NCBI GenBank assembly: GCA_029960045.1
Contig: JASCOV010000002.1
Coordinates: 620,001-684,000 of the forward strand
Direction of reading: 5' to 3'
Length of the DNA stretch: 64,000 nucleotides
DNA from: Flavobacteriaceae bacterium PS02293
GTDB taxonomy: Bacteria; Bacteroidota; Bacteroidia; Flavobacteriales; Weeksellaceae
Both the position numbers and the translations under genes were made by a program. Below, in pieces: positions 45,341-53,099 of the stretch (the first letter of the stretch is position 1; every line of letters starts with the position of its first letter). The notes beneath the pieces were generated by a model. It ran no database searches. It saw nothing but the letters and a program-made list of their open reading frames with translations, and was not told the DNA's origin.

Positions 45341-46306
45341 ATGAAAAAATCAGTCGGAATCATCGGAGCCAATGGCTATACAGGAAGCGAACTCGTTCGT
45401 TTAATCGCGTTCCATCCGAATATAGAATTAAAGTTTTTGTTCAGTCGTTCCAATTCCGGAATTAAGATTTCCGAATTATATCCGGATTTGGACTCGATTT
45501 GTGATTTGGTTTTAACAAACGAAATTTCAGAAACTGATATTCTTTTCCTTTGCCTTCCTCACAAGGAAAGTCAGAACTGGCTTAATGAAAATCTGGTTTC
45601 AGAAGAAACTCTGGTTATCGATTTAGGAAATGATTTCCGTCTTGATGTTAATTTCGGAAATAGAAATTTTGTTTACGGTTTACCTGAAATCTATTTTAAT
45701 GAAATTCAGAACTCGAAAAGTATTTCGAATCCTGGATGTTTTGCAACTGCTATTCAATTGGCGTTATTGCCTTTAGCAAAAGAAAATCTGTTGAAAGATG
45801 TTTACACAACTGGAATCACCGGTTCAACCGGCGCAGGACAATCATTACAACCGACAACACATTTCACCTGGCGAAATGACAATATTTCAGCTTACAAAAC
45901 TTTGAATCACCAGCACGTTGACGAGATTTTGAAACAAGTCAATCTGCTTAATGAAAAAGAAGTCGAATTGAATTTTGTTCCGTGGCGAGGCGATTTTACA
46001 AGAGGAATTTTCACAAGTTCTATCATCGAATGTGATTTGGAATTAGAAAAAATTTACATATCATATAAAGAATTCTACAAAGATTCACCTTTCGTCAAAA
46101 TATCAGAGAAACCGATTGATTTGAAACAAGTTGTGAACACCAATTTCTGCGTCATCCAAATTGAAAAACAAGGCAATAAAATAGCTGTTCATTCCGCAAT
46201 CGATAATCTTCTGAAAGGCGCATCCGGACAAGCTGTTCAAAATATGAATATCGCAAATGGCTGGGAACAAAACCTGGGATTAAACTTAAAACCAATTGCG
46301 TTTTAA
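45341..46306 (+). CDS. argC: N-acylglutamyl-phosphate reductase
   Basis: 321 residues. NADPH-dependent reduction of N-acylglutamyl phosphate to the semialdehyde. GIIGANGYTGSELVRL (Rossmann motif) and catalytic C133 in SNPGCFATAIQ are clear, and the GITGSTGAGQ segment follows. Start follows the hairpin region. Confidence 0.95.
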   Translation: MKKSVGIIGANGYTGSELVRLIAFHPNIELKFLFSRSNSGIKISELYPDLDSICDLVLTNEISETDILFLCLPHKESQNWLNENLVSEETLVIDLGNDFRLDVNFGNRNFVYGLPEIYFNEIQNSKSISNPGCFATAIQLALLPLAKENLLKDVYTTGITGSTGAGQSLQPTTHFTWRNDNISAYKTLNHQHVDEILKQVNLLNEKEVELNFVPWRGDFTRGIFTSSIIECDLELEKIYISYKEFYKDSPFVKISEKPIDLKQVVNTNFCVIQIEKQGNKIAVHSAIDNLLKGASGQAVQNMNIANGWEQNLGLNLKPIAF

Positions 46307-46342
46307 ATCCGAACACCAAACACGAACAACTAAATACTAAAA

Positions 46343-47512
46343 ATGAATTTATTCAACGTATATCCACTTTTCAACATTAATCCTGTAAAGGCTGAAGGTT
46401 CTTTCCTTTGGGATGAAAACGGACAAAAATATCTCGATTTTTATGGCGGTCACGCTGTAATTTCCATCGGGCACAATCATCCACATTATGTTGAAAAATT
46501 GAAAAATCAACTGGGAAAAATCAGTTTTTATTCCAATTCGGTTCAGAATAATTTGCAGATAGAATTGGCTGAAAAATTAGGAAAATTATCAGGTTACGAA
46601 GATTATTCATTGTTTTTATGCAATTCAGGAGCGGAAGCTAATGAAAACGCGTTGAAGTTGGCCTCTTTTCACAACGGAAAAAAGAAAATGATTTATTTTT
46701 CCGAAGCTTTCCACGGCCGAACTTCTGCCGCTGTTGCTGTGACAGACAATCCGAAAATCGTAGCGCCAGTCAATGAGTCTGAGAATTTTATCAAATGTGA
46801 ATTCAATAATTCGGAAGAACTGGAAAAGGTTTTTACCGAAAATCAGAACGAAATTTCTGCTGTAATTGTAGAAGGAATTCAGGGTGTTGGCGGAATTAAT
46901 TTATTGGACGAAGATTTTATTTTAACGATTGAAAAATTATGCAAAGAAAATGAAGCAGTTTTGATTTTGGACGAGGTTCAGTCAGGTTACGGACGTTCTG
47001 GAAAATTCTTTGCGCATCAGGAATTCGACATCAAACCAGATTTGATTACAGTTGCTAAAGGAATGGGAAATGGTTTTCCAATGGGCGGTGTTTTAATCAG
47101 TCCAAAATTTCAAGCGAGTTACGGATTGTTGGGAACAACTTTTGGCGGAAATCATCTTGCCTGTATTGCTGGATTAGCGGTTTTAGAAGTCATCGAAAAT
47201 GAAAATCTAATCGAAAATTCCGAAAAAATCGGAGCTTACATCGAAGAAAAAATTAAAAATTTTCCTCACATCCAAAATATCAAAAGGCGCGGTTTGATGA
47301 TTGGAATTGAGCTCGACCAAGCTTGCGCAGATGTCAGAAAAGAATTGTTGTTTGAGCATTTTATTTTCACGGGCAATGCCAATGACAAGAATGTTCTTCG
47401 GATTTTACCAGCGCTCAATATTTCGGAAAAAGAATCCGATTTGTTCATCAATGCTTTGGAAAAAACCTTGAAAGCGATTGATTCTAAAAAAGAGGTTTTA
47501 ACAGAGAAATAA
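46343..47512 (+). CDS. argD: N-acylornithine aminotransferase
   Basis: 389-residue class III aminotransferase; transfers the amino group from glutamate to the acylglutamate semialdehyde. PLP-binding lysine in TVAKGMGNGFPMGG, ILDEVQSGYGRSGKF and CNSGAEANENALK match the family. Acetyl versus succinyl substrate is not decidable here. Confidence 0.94.
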   Translation: MNLFNVYPLFNINPVKAEGSFLWDENGQKYLDFYGGHAVISIGHNHPHYVEKLKNQLGKISFYSNSVQNNLQIELAEKLGKLSGYEDYSLFLCNSGAEANENALKLASFHNGKKKMIYFSEAFHGRTSAAVAVTDNPKIVAPVNESENFIKCEFNNSEELEKVFTENQNEISAVIVEGIQGVGGINLLDEDFILTIEKLCKENEAVLILDEVQSGYGRSGKFFAHQEFDIKPDLITVAKGMGNGFPMGGVLISPKFQASYGLLGTTFGGNHLACIAGLAVLEVIENENLIENSEKIGAYIEEKIKNFPHIQNIKRRGLMIGIELDQACADVRKELLFEHFIFTGNANDKNVLRILPALNISEKESDLFINALEKTLKAIDSKKEVLTEK

Positions 47513-47522
47513 AAACGTACTT

Positions 47523-47568
47523 TTTGTCATTTCGGATGAATCTAAACAGATTCATCCGAAATGATAAA
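47523..47568. repeat. Palindromic intergenic repeat, TTTGTCATTCCG family (copy 2)
   Basis: Arms TTTGTCATTTCGGATGAATC / GATTCATCCGAAATGATAAA with a short AAAC-type loop. Compared with copies 1 and 3 both arms changed together, so pairing is conserved. No T run follows. Confidence 0.75.
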
Positions 47569-47585
47569 GTGAATGTTTTATAATT

Positions 47586-47667
47586 GCTTAGCTGAGCGTA
47601 AGCGCTTTTGCGAACCTTAAAATATTTTCAATAATTAATAAAAATCTTTGCGCACTTTGCGTTCAAA
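47586..47667 (+). repeat. Arginine-operon leader repeat R1
   Basis: Contains AGCTGAGCGTAAGCGC, GCGAACCTTAAAATA, TTTCAATAATTAA and CTTTGCGCACTTTGCGTTC. Near-identical blocks lie before argB (48641-48729) and argH (50815-50902). It ends 12 bases before the argF' ATG. Confidence 0.8.
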
Positions 47668-47678
47668 ATAATTAAGAA

Positions 47679-48632
47679 ATGAAAAATTTCACTTCGGTTT
47701 ACGATATAGATAATTTGCAAGATATCATTGCAGAAGCTTTAAAAATAAAAGAAAATCCGTTAGAAAATCCAACTAAAGGAAAAGGAAAAACAATTGGGTT
47801 GGTTTTCCTTAACTCCAGTCTCAGAACAAGATTGAGTTCACAAATTGCGGCTCAGAATTTAGGACTTAATGTCTTAGTTCTCAACGCTGCTCAAGAAGCT
47901 TGGAATCTCGAATTCGCTGACGGAACGGTGATGAATGGCGATACAGTTGAACATATCAAAGATGCGATAGAAGTTCTGAATCAATATTGCGATATCATTG
48001 CCGTGAGATGTTTTGCAGGAATGAAAAGCAAAGAAGATGACGTGAATGAAAGCATTCTGAATCAGTTCCTGAAACACGCTAAAGTTCCGGTTGTTTCACT
48101 GGAATCTGCGACTCGACATCCATTGCAAAGTTTGGCAGATTGCATAACGATTACAGAAAACTGGAAAGAAGATAGAAAACCTAAAGTAGTTTTGACTTGG
48201 GCGCCTCATATTAAACCGATTGCGCAGGCTGTCGGCAATTCTTTCACAGAATGGATGCAGAAAATGGATGTTGATTTTGTGATTGCGAATCCGGAAGGTT
48301 ATGATTTGGATAAAAATTTTACAAAGAATACACCTGTGATTCATAATCAGGATGAAGCTCTGAAAGATGCAGATTTTATTTATGTGAAAAACTGGTCATC
48401 ATTTTATGATTATGCGAATATGCCGAAAGTAGAGGGGGATTGGATGTTGACTAACGAAAAATTAGAATTGACCAATCAAGCGAAAGTAATGCATTGTCTG
48501 CCTGTTCGTAGAAATCTTGAATTGAGTGATGAAGTAATGGACGGCGAAAATTCAATCATCTATCAACAAGCAAAAAACAGAATCTTCTCTGCACAAGCAG
48601 TTTTTTCTGAAATCTTAGATGAATTAAAATAA
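47679..48632 (+). CDS. argF': N-succinyl- or N-acetylornithine carbamoyltransferase
   Basis: 317 residues. Transfers carbamoyl phosphate to N-acylornithine. The unusual carbamoyl-phosphate loop FLNSSLRTR, ATRHPLQSLAD and HCLPVRRN match the B. fragilis-type enzyme (SOTCase) over its length. Residue 90, the acyl-group switch (Pro in SOTCase, Glu in AOTCase, by recalled mutagenesis), is valine here, in GDTVEH; recalled E92V mutants of the Xanthomonas enzyme act as SOTCases. That favours succinylornithine. Confidence 0.93.
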   Translation: MKNFTSVYDIDNLQDIIAEALKIKENPLENPTKGKGKTIGLVFLNSSLRTRLSSQIAAQNLGLNVLVLNAAQEAWNLEFADGTVMNGDTVEHIKDAIEVLNQYCDIIAVRCFAGMKSKEDDVNESILNQFLKHAKVPVVSLESATRHPLQSLADCITITENWKEDRKPKVVLTWAPHIKPIAQAVGNSFTEWMQKMDVDFVIANPEGYDLDKNFTKNTPVIHNQDEALKDADFIYVKNWSSFYDYANMPKVEGDWMLTNEKLELTNQAKVMHCLPVRRNLELSDEVMDGENSIIYQQAKNRIFSAQAVFSEILDELK

Positions 48633-48640
48633 CAAATAAG

Positions 48641-48729
48641 GTTTAAGTCTTTGATGAGTTTTACGCCTTTGTGAACCTTAAAATATTTTCAATAATTAAC
48701 AAAAAATCTTAGCGCACTTTGCGTTCAAA
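48641..48729 (+). repeat. Arginine-operon leader repeat R2
   Basis: Homologous to R1 (GTGAACCTTAAAATATTTTC, TTAGCGCACTTTGCGTTC); 4 bases before the argB start at 48734. The left part is less conserved. Confidence 0.78.
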
Positions 48730-48733
48730 ATCA

Positions 48734-49525
48734 ATGCAAAAACTACACATCATAAAAATCGGAGGCGCTCTAATCGATGACAAAAAATCACTGAAAGCAT
48801 TTCTTCAGCAGTTTTCTCAAATAGAAGGCGCTAAAATCCTGATTCACGGCGGTGGAAAGATTGCAGAAACACTTGCGGAAAAATTGAAAATCACGCAGAC
48901 GATGATTGATGGACGCAGGATTACCAACAAGAAAACTTTGAAGTTGGTGACAATGGTTTATGCGGGAAGAATCAATAAAAATATTGTGGCAAAACTTCAG
49001 AGTTTTAATTGTAACGCAATGGGCTTTTCCGGTGCAGATGGAAATATGATTCAAGCTGAAAAGCGCCAGCATCCAACCATTAATTTTGGATTTGTTGGCG
49101 ACATCGATGAAAAAAGTATCAATCACGAATTGATTATAAATATGATAAATCTGGGTTTGGTTCCGGTGTTTTCTGCAATCACTCACGATAAAAAAGGAAA
49201 TCTTTTCAACACCAACGCAGACACGATTGCCGGAACTATCGCTCAGGCTTTATCAAAATATTTCGATACAGAATTGTTGTTCTGCTTCGATAAAAACGGA
49301 GTTTTGGAAAATGTGGAGGACGAAAATTCAAATTTGAAAACAATTAACAAACAAGAATTTTCTGAATTAAAATCCGAAGGAAAACTTCACAAAGGGATTT
49401 TACCAAAACTTGAAAACGCTTTCCGAGCCAAAGAAAATGGTGTTCAGAAAGTGACTTTAATAAAAGAAGAAAAATTATCAGACCAAATAAAACTAGGAAA
49501 TGAAGGAACTGAAATCTGTCTTTAG
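48734..49525 (+). CDS. argB: N-acylglutamate kinase
   Basis: 263 residues from the ATG at 48734 (an upstream TTG at 48719 lies in the repeat). Amino-acid kinase fold with IIKIGGALIDD, LIHGGGKIA and GADGNM. Phosphorylates the acylglutamate. Its end overlaps the argE start by 26 bases. Confidence 0.93.
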   Translation: MQKLHIIKIGGALIDDKKSLKAFLQQFSQIEGAKILIHGGGKIAETLAEKLKITQTMIDGRRITNKKTLKLVTMVYAGRINKNIVAKLQSFNCNAMGFSGADGNMIQAEKRQHPTINFGFVGDIDEKSINHELIINMINLGLVPVFSAITHDKKGNLFNTNADTIAGTIAQALSKYFDTELLFCFDKNGVLENVEDENSNLKTINKQEFSELKSEGKLHKGILPKLENAFRAKENGVQKVTLIKEEKLSDQIKLGNEGTEICL

Positions 49526-50582
49526 CAGAGAAGAACTTACGGAAAACGCTGTCAAATTACTGAAAAAACTCATCGCAACACCATCTATGAGTCGCGACGA
49601 ATACAACGCTTCGCTCATCATAGAAGGTTTTTTCAATGAGCATCAATTGACGGTCAACCGATTCAAAAATAATATTTGGGCAACCAACAAATATTTTGAT
49701 GCGGGCAAACCTTCGATTCTTCTCAATACGCATCACGACACGGTAAAACCGAACAAAGCGTATACTTTGGACCCGTTTATTCCTGTTGAGAAAGACGGGA
49801 AATTATTTGGTTTGGGAAGTAACGATGCAGGCGCATCTTTGGTGGCAATGGCGCAGACATTTCTTTATTTTTATGAAGCCGAAGATTTGTCTCATAATCT
49901 GGTTATTGCTTTGACAGCTGAAGAAGAAATTTCCGGTTTTGACGGCATCGAAGCTTTGTTTCCACAACTTCCGAATGTCGAATTGGCAATCGTCGGCGAA
50001 CCTACAAAAATGAATCTTGCGATTGCAGAAAAAGGTCTTTTGGTAATCGACGGCGAAATGCTGGGAACGCCTTCTCACGCTGCGCATCCGAACAATGACA
50101 ATGCGATTGTGAAATGTATGAAGGACTTGCAAAACATCCTCGATTTCAAATTTCCGAAAGTTTCCGATTATCTGGGCGAGGTGAAAGTGACTTTGTCGGT
50201 TATCAACGCAGGAACTCAACACAACGTTGTTCCCGAAAAATGTAATTTCACATTAGATGTTCGTGTCACTGATGAATACTCAAATCGCGAAGTTTTCGAA
50301 ATCATCCAATCGCAAATGAAATCAAAACTGACACCTAGGTCTTTTCGCTTGAATTCCTCAAAAATCGAGGTCAATCATCCGTTTGTTCAGGCTGGATTGG
50401 CTTTGGGAAGGACAACTTACGGTTCGCCGACATCCTCGGACCAGGCGATTATTCCGTGCACATCGGTCAAGTTGGGACCCGGCGACAGCTTACGTTCCCA
50501 CACCGCAGACGAGTTTATCTACATCGACGAAATCCGAGAAGGTATCGATGTTTACATCAAAATATTAGAGAAAATATTGTAA
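49500..50582 (+). CDS. argE: M20-family deacylase (N-acylornithine/citrulline deacylase)
   Basis: 360 residues. Dizinc peptidase of the M20 family: NTHHDTVKP, LGSNDAGASLVAM and TAEEEISGFDG hold metal ligands and catalytic Glu; VGEPTKMNLAIAEKG follows. In this operon it removes the acyl group from the carbamoylated intermediate. Overlaps argB by 26 bases, implying coupled translation. Confidence 0.92.
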   Translation: MKELKSVFSREELTENAVKLLKKLIATPSMSRDEYNASLIIEGFFNEHQLTVNRFKNNIWATNKYFDAGKPSILLNTHHDTVKPNKAYTLDPFIPVEKDGKLFGLGSNDAGASLVAMAQTFLYFYEAEDLSHNLVIALTAEEEISGFDGIEALFPQLPNVELAIVGEPTKMNLAIAEKGLLVIDGEMLGTPSHAAHPNNDNAIVKCMKDLQNILDFKFPKVSDYLGEVKVTLSVINAGTQHNVVPEKCNFTLDVRVTDEYSNREVFEIIQSQMKSKLTPRSFRLNSSKIEVNHPFVQAGLALGRTTYGSPTSSDQAIIPCTSVKLGPGDSLRSHTADEFIYIDEIREGIDVYIKILEKIL

Positions 50583-50586
50583 ATTA

Positions 50587-50712
50587 TTTGGGCAGCTTTA
50601 TCCGCCTTCCACTCCCGCTTTTTTTTCATTGCGATGGACGTAAGTCAATCAATTGAACTTGACAATATTCGCAATGAAAAAAAGAGCTCCGTTCAAGTCG
50701 GGCTGCAGATTC
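50587..50712. repeat. Structured intergenic element (TTTGGGCARCTTATCC family), copy 2
   Basis: Starts TTTGGGCAGCTTTATCCGCC, ends AAGTCGGGCTGCAGATTC. Outer arm GCAGC / GCTGC (50592-50596 / 50702-50706); inner arm GCTTTTTTTTCATTGCGA / TCGCAATGAAAAAAAGAGC; apical AAGTCAAT / ATTGAACTT. See copy 1 at 39305-39398. Confidence 0.8.
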
Positions 50713-50745
50713 AGCATAAAACAAGAGAAGGTTATAACCACAAAG

Positions 50746-50796
50746 TTTGTCATTCCGTAGGAATCTAGACAGTCGAGATTCCTACGGAATGACAAA
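50746..50796. repeat. Palindromic intergenic repeat, TTTGTCATTCCG family (copy 3)
   Basis: Perfect 21-base arms starting TTTGTCATTCCGTAGG, 9-base loop. Most regular copy of the family. Confidence 0.85.
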
Positions 50797-50814
50797 AATG
50801 CTTTAAGAATATTT

Positions 50815-50902
50815 AGTCTTAGCTGAGCGTAAGCGCCTTTGCGAACCTTAAAAATATTTTCAATAAAATTAAAAAAAATCTTTGCGCACTTTGCGTTCAA
50901 AC
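50815..50902 (+). repeat. Arginine-operon leader repeat R3
   Basis: Homologous to R1 and R2; ends 24 bases before the argH ATG. Contains AGCTGAGCGTAAGCGCC and TTTGCGCACTTTGCGTTC. Confidence 0.8.
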
Positions 50903-50926
50903 AGTTTGAAGTAAAAGAAAGAAGAA

Positions 50927-52231
50927 ATGAAAAAAATTTGGCAAAAAGATAATACGACAACCAATGATTTGGTTAACAAATTCACAGTCGGGAAAGACTT
51001 GGATTTTGACGACAGATTAGCAAAATACGATGTGTTGGGTTCTATCGCCCACGCAAAAATGTTGGCAGAAGTTGGTTTGATTCGTTTGGATGAAGAGCAG
51101 GCAATCGTGGCGGTTTTGGAAGAAGTTCTTTCTGAAATTGAAAAAGAAACTTTTGAAATCAACAAATCCGCAGAAGACATCCATTCTCAAATCGAAACTA
51201 TTCTCATCGAGAAACTCGGCGAAACAGGAAAGAAAATCCATACAGCAAGGTCAAGAAACGACCAAGTTTTGACAGATATTAAACTTTATCTTTTAGACGA
51301 AATTAGAGAAATTACTGAACGAACAGATTCATTTTTTCAAATCTTGAAAGACAAAGCAAATCAACATAAAAACGTTTTATTGCCTGGTTATACACACTTT
51401 CAGGTTGCGATGCCTTCGTCTTTTGGATTATGGTTTGGAGCGTATGCAGAATCTTTGGTGGACGATTTGGAATTGTTATTTGCAACGAAGAATATCATTA
51501 ATAAAAATCCTTTAGGTTCGGCTGCTGGTTATGGTTCCTCTTTCCCGATTGACAGAGAAAGCACAACTTATAAATTGGATTTCAGAACTCTCAATTACAA
51601 CGTTGTTTATGCGCAAATGACTCGTGGAAAATCAGAAAAATTGTTGGCGAATTCACTTTCGGTTTTGGCTGGAACTTTGAGCAAGTTTTCTTACGATGTT
51701 TGCCTTTATTTGAGTCAAAATTTTGATTTCATAAGCTTTCCGAAAGAATTTACAACGGGAAGCAGTATAATGCCTCACAAAAAAAATCCGGATATTTTCG
51801 AATTGGTAAGAGCGAGATGTAACAGAATTCAAAGTTTGCCAAATGAATTGATTTTATTGACGAATAATTTGCCCTCAGGTTATCACAGAGATTTGCAATT
51901 GACAAAAGAAATCCTTTTCCCAGCAATCGATTCTTTGAAAGAGTGTTTGGAAATCCTGATTTACACGCTTCCAAATATCGAAGTGAAAGATAATATTTTG
52001 GATGATGAGAAATATAAATACATCTTCAGCGTAGAAAAAATTAATGAAGAAGTGAAGAATGGAAAATCATTCCGTGATGCTTATATTCAAATCGGTCAGG
52101 AAATAGAAAATGGTTTGTTTGAATATGATTACAAAGAACTCAATCACTCTCACCAAGGCAGTTTAGGAAATCTTTGCCTCGACGAAATCGAATATCAATT
52201 CAATAAAGTGAGAGATAAATTGTTGGGTTGA
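50927..52231 (+). CDS. argH: Argininosuccinate lyase
   Basis: 434 residues. Splits argininosuccinate to arginine and fumarate. GSSIMPHKKNPDIFELVRAR is the superfamily signature; TARSRNDQV and LPGYTHFQ are also present. Last gene of the arginine operon. Confidence 0.95.
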   Translation: MKKIWQKDNTTTNDLVNKFTVGKDLDFDDRLAKYDVLGSIAHAKMLAEVGLIRLDEEQAIVAVLEEVLSEIEKETFEINKSAEDIHSQIETILIEKLGETGKKIHTARSRNDQVLTDIKLYLLDEIREITERTDSFFQILKDKANQHKNVLLPGYTHFQVAMPSSFGLWFGAYAESLVDDLELLFATKNIINKNPLGSAAGYGSSFPIDRESTTYKLDFRTLNYNVVYAQMTRGKSEKLLANSLSVLAGTLSKFSYDVCLYLSQNFDFISFPKEFTTGSSIMPHKKNPDIFELVRARCNRIQSLPNELILLTNNLPSGYHRDLQLTKEILFPAIDSLKECLEILIYTLPNIEVKDNILDDEKYKYIFSVEKINEEVKNGKSFRDAYIQIGQEIENGLFEYDYKELNHSHQGSLGNLCLDEIEYQFNKVRDKLLG

Positions 52232-52235
52232 AAAA

Positions 52236-52374
52236 TATCGCAAAGGCGCAAGATTTAATTAAACTTGATGTTTTAAGTCGCAAAGTTTTAAGTTAATTGG
52301 AATGATGCAAATCGAAGGTTTTCTTTTGCGACTTTCAGCAGTTTATTATTAAATAATTTTGCGACTTTGCGATA
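52236..52374. repeat. Large inverted repeat (CGCAAAG family) between argH and the Lrp gene
   Basis: Ends TATCGCAAAGGCGCAAGA (52236-52253) and TTTTGCGACTTTGCGATA (52357-52374) are inverted with two differences. Internal AGTCGCAAAG and TTTTGCGACTTT make a second, nested pair. Related in sequence to the TTTGCGCACTTTGCG end of R1-R3. Confidence 0.75.
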
Positions 52375-52384
52375 GAAATATATT

Positions 52385-52846
52385 TTAATCCAGTTTAAAT
52401 TTGGTAGATTTTTTCACTTCGGCCAAAACGATAGAACTGTGATACTGACCAATGTGAGGACTGTTTGAAATTACATTCACAGTGAAGTGATTGTAGGAAT
52501 AAATGTCGTTTGCAAGGATTTTCAATTGATAATCATATTCGCCGGAAAGACTGATGATTTCCTGGACTTCATCGTATTTTGAAATGTAATTTTCAAATTC
52601 TTTCAGTGTCGTTTGAGATTGTTCTTTGAGGCGAACATTACAGTAAACAACGATATTGATTCCGAGTTTTTCACGGTTGAGTAGGGCGACATATTTTTCT
52701 ACAACGCCACTTTTTTCAAGGTTTTTGATACGCTCATAGGTCGGCGTGAAAGTAAGTCCGATTTTTTCGGAGATTTCCTTTACCGATAGCGTAGAATCTT
52801 CCTGAAGAAGCGAAAGAATTAATTTATCTTTTTTGTCCAAACTCAT
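52385..52846 (-). CDS. Lrp/AsnC-family transcriptional regulator
   Basis: 153 residues: N-terminal winged helix-turn-helix (DKLILSLLQEDSTLSVKEIS, then GLTFTPTYERIKNLEKSG) and a C-terminal ligand-binding RAM domain with SLSGEYDYQLKILANDI. Such regulators respond to amino acids. It faces the end of argH; control of the arg or the pyr genes is plausible but unproven. Its own -7 box is probably CAAAAGTA at 52864-52871 (minus strand). Confidence 0.9.
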   Translation of the reverse strand: MSLDKKDKLILSLLQEDSTLSVKEISEKIGLTFTPTYERIKNLEKSGVVEKYVALLNREKLGINIVVYCNVRLKEQSQTTLKEFENYISKYDEVQEIISLSGEYDYQLKILANDIYSYNHFTVNVISNSPHIGQYHSSIVLAEVKKSTKFKLD

Positions 52847-52966
52847 AATAATGTCAATTCTTTCAAAAGTAAAGAAAATATTTGACTGGAGAAATTTTAA
52901 GAGCAGAAGTTCATTGATTTAATTTAAAAAAGTATGAAGAAGATTTCATCATATCGAAAATATTGG

Positions 52967-52974
52967 TATCTTTG
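52967..52974 (+). promoter_or_regulatory. -7 box TATCTTTG of the pyrB leader
   Basis: Consensus TAnnTTTG, 6 bases before the leader ATG at 52981; the -33 element is only TTTC at 52944-52947, at 19 bases spacing. Suggests a leaderless start. Confidence 0.6.
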
Positions 52975-52980
52975 CACCCA

Positions 52981-53055
52981 ATGAATCTGGTACAGAATTT
53001 AGCGACAATAGTGTTTGGCAAATTTGCCGACAACAACAATATTTTTTATATTTAA
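52981..53055 (+). CDS. Putative pyrB leader peptide (24 codons)
   Basis: ATG at 52981 to TAA at 53053-53055 encodes MNLVQNLATIVFGKFA followed by DNNNIFYI. It starts 6 bases after the TATCTTTG box and stops at the base of the following terminator hairpin. The last five codons (ATT TTT TAT ATT TAA) form a U-rich tract in the mRNA. This layout matches the E. coli pyrBI-type leader that couples transcription to translation. The peptide sequence is not recognised; translation is inferred. Confidence 0.55.
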   Translation: MNLVQNLATIVFGKFADNNNIFYI

Positions 53056-53082
53056 CGAAGTCTTTTAGGCTTCGTTTTTTTT
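53054..53082 (+). terminator. Attenuator-type terminator upstream of pyrB
   Basis: Stem AACGAAG / CTTCGTT followed by T8, between the leader ORF and pyrB (ATG 53100). The leader stop codon overlaps its first bases, so a ribosome at the stop would block hairpin formation. Confidence 0.78.
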
Positions 53083-53099
53083 ATTTAAAAATTTCAGAT

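Noticed and set aside
47523..47568. Palindrome as intrinsic terminator within the arginine operon
   Set aside because: No T run follows it, and it belongs to a dispersed repeat family.
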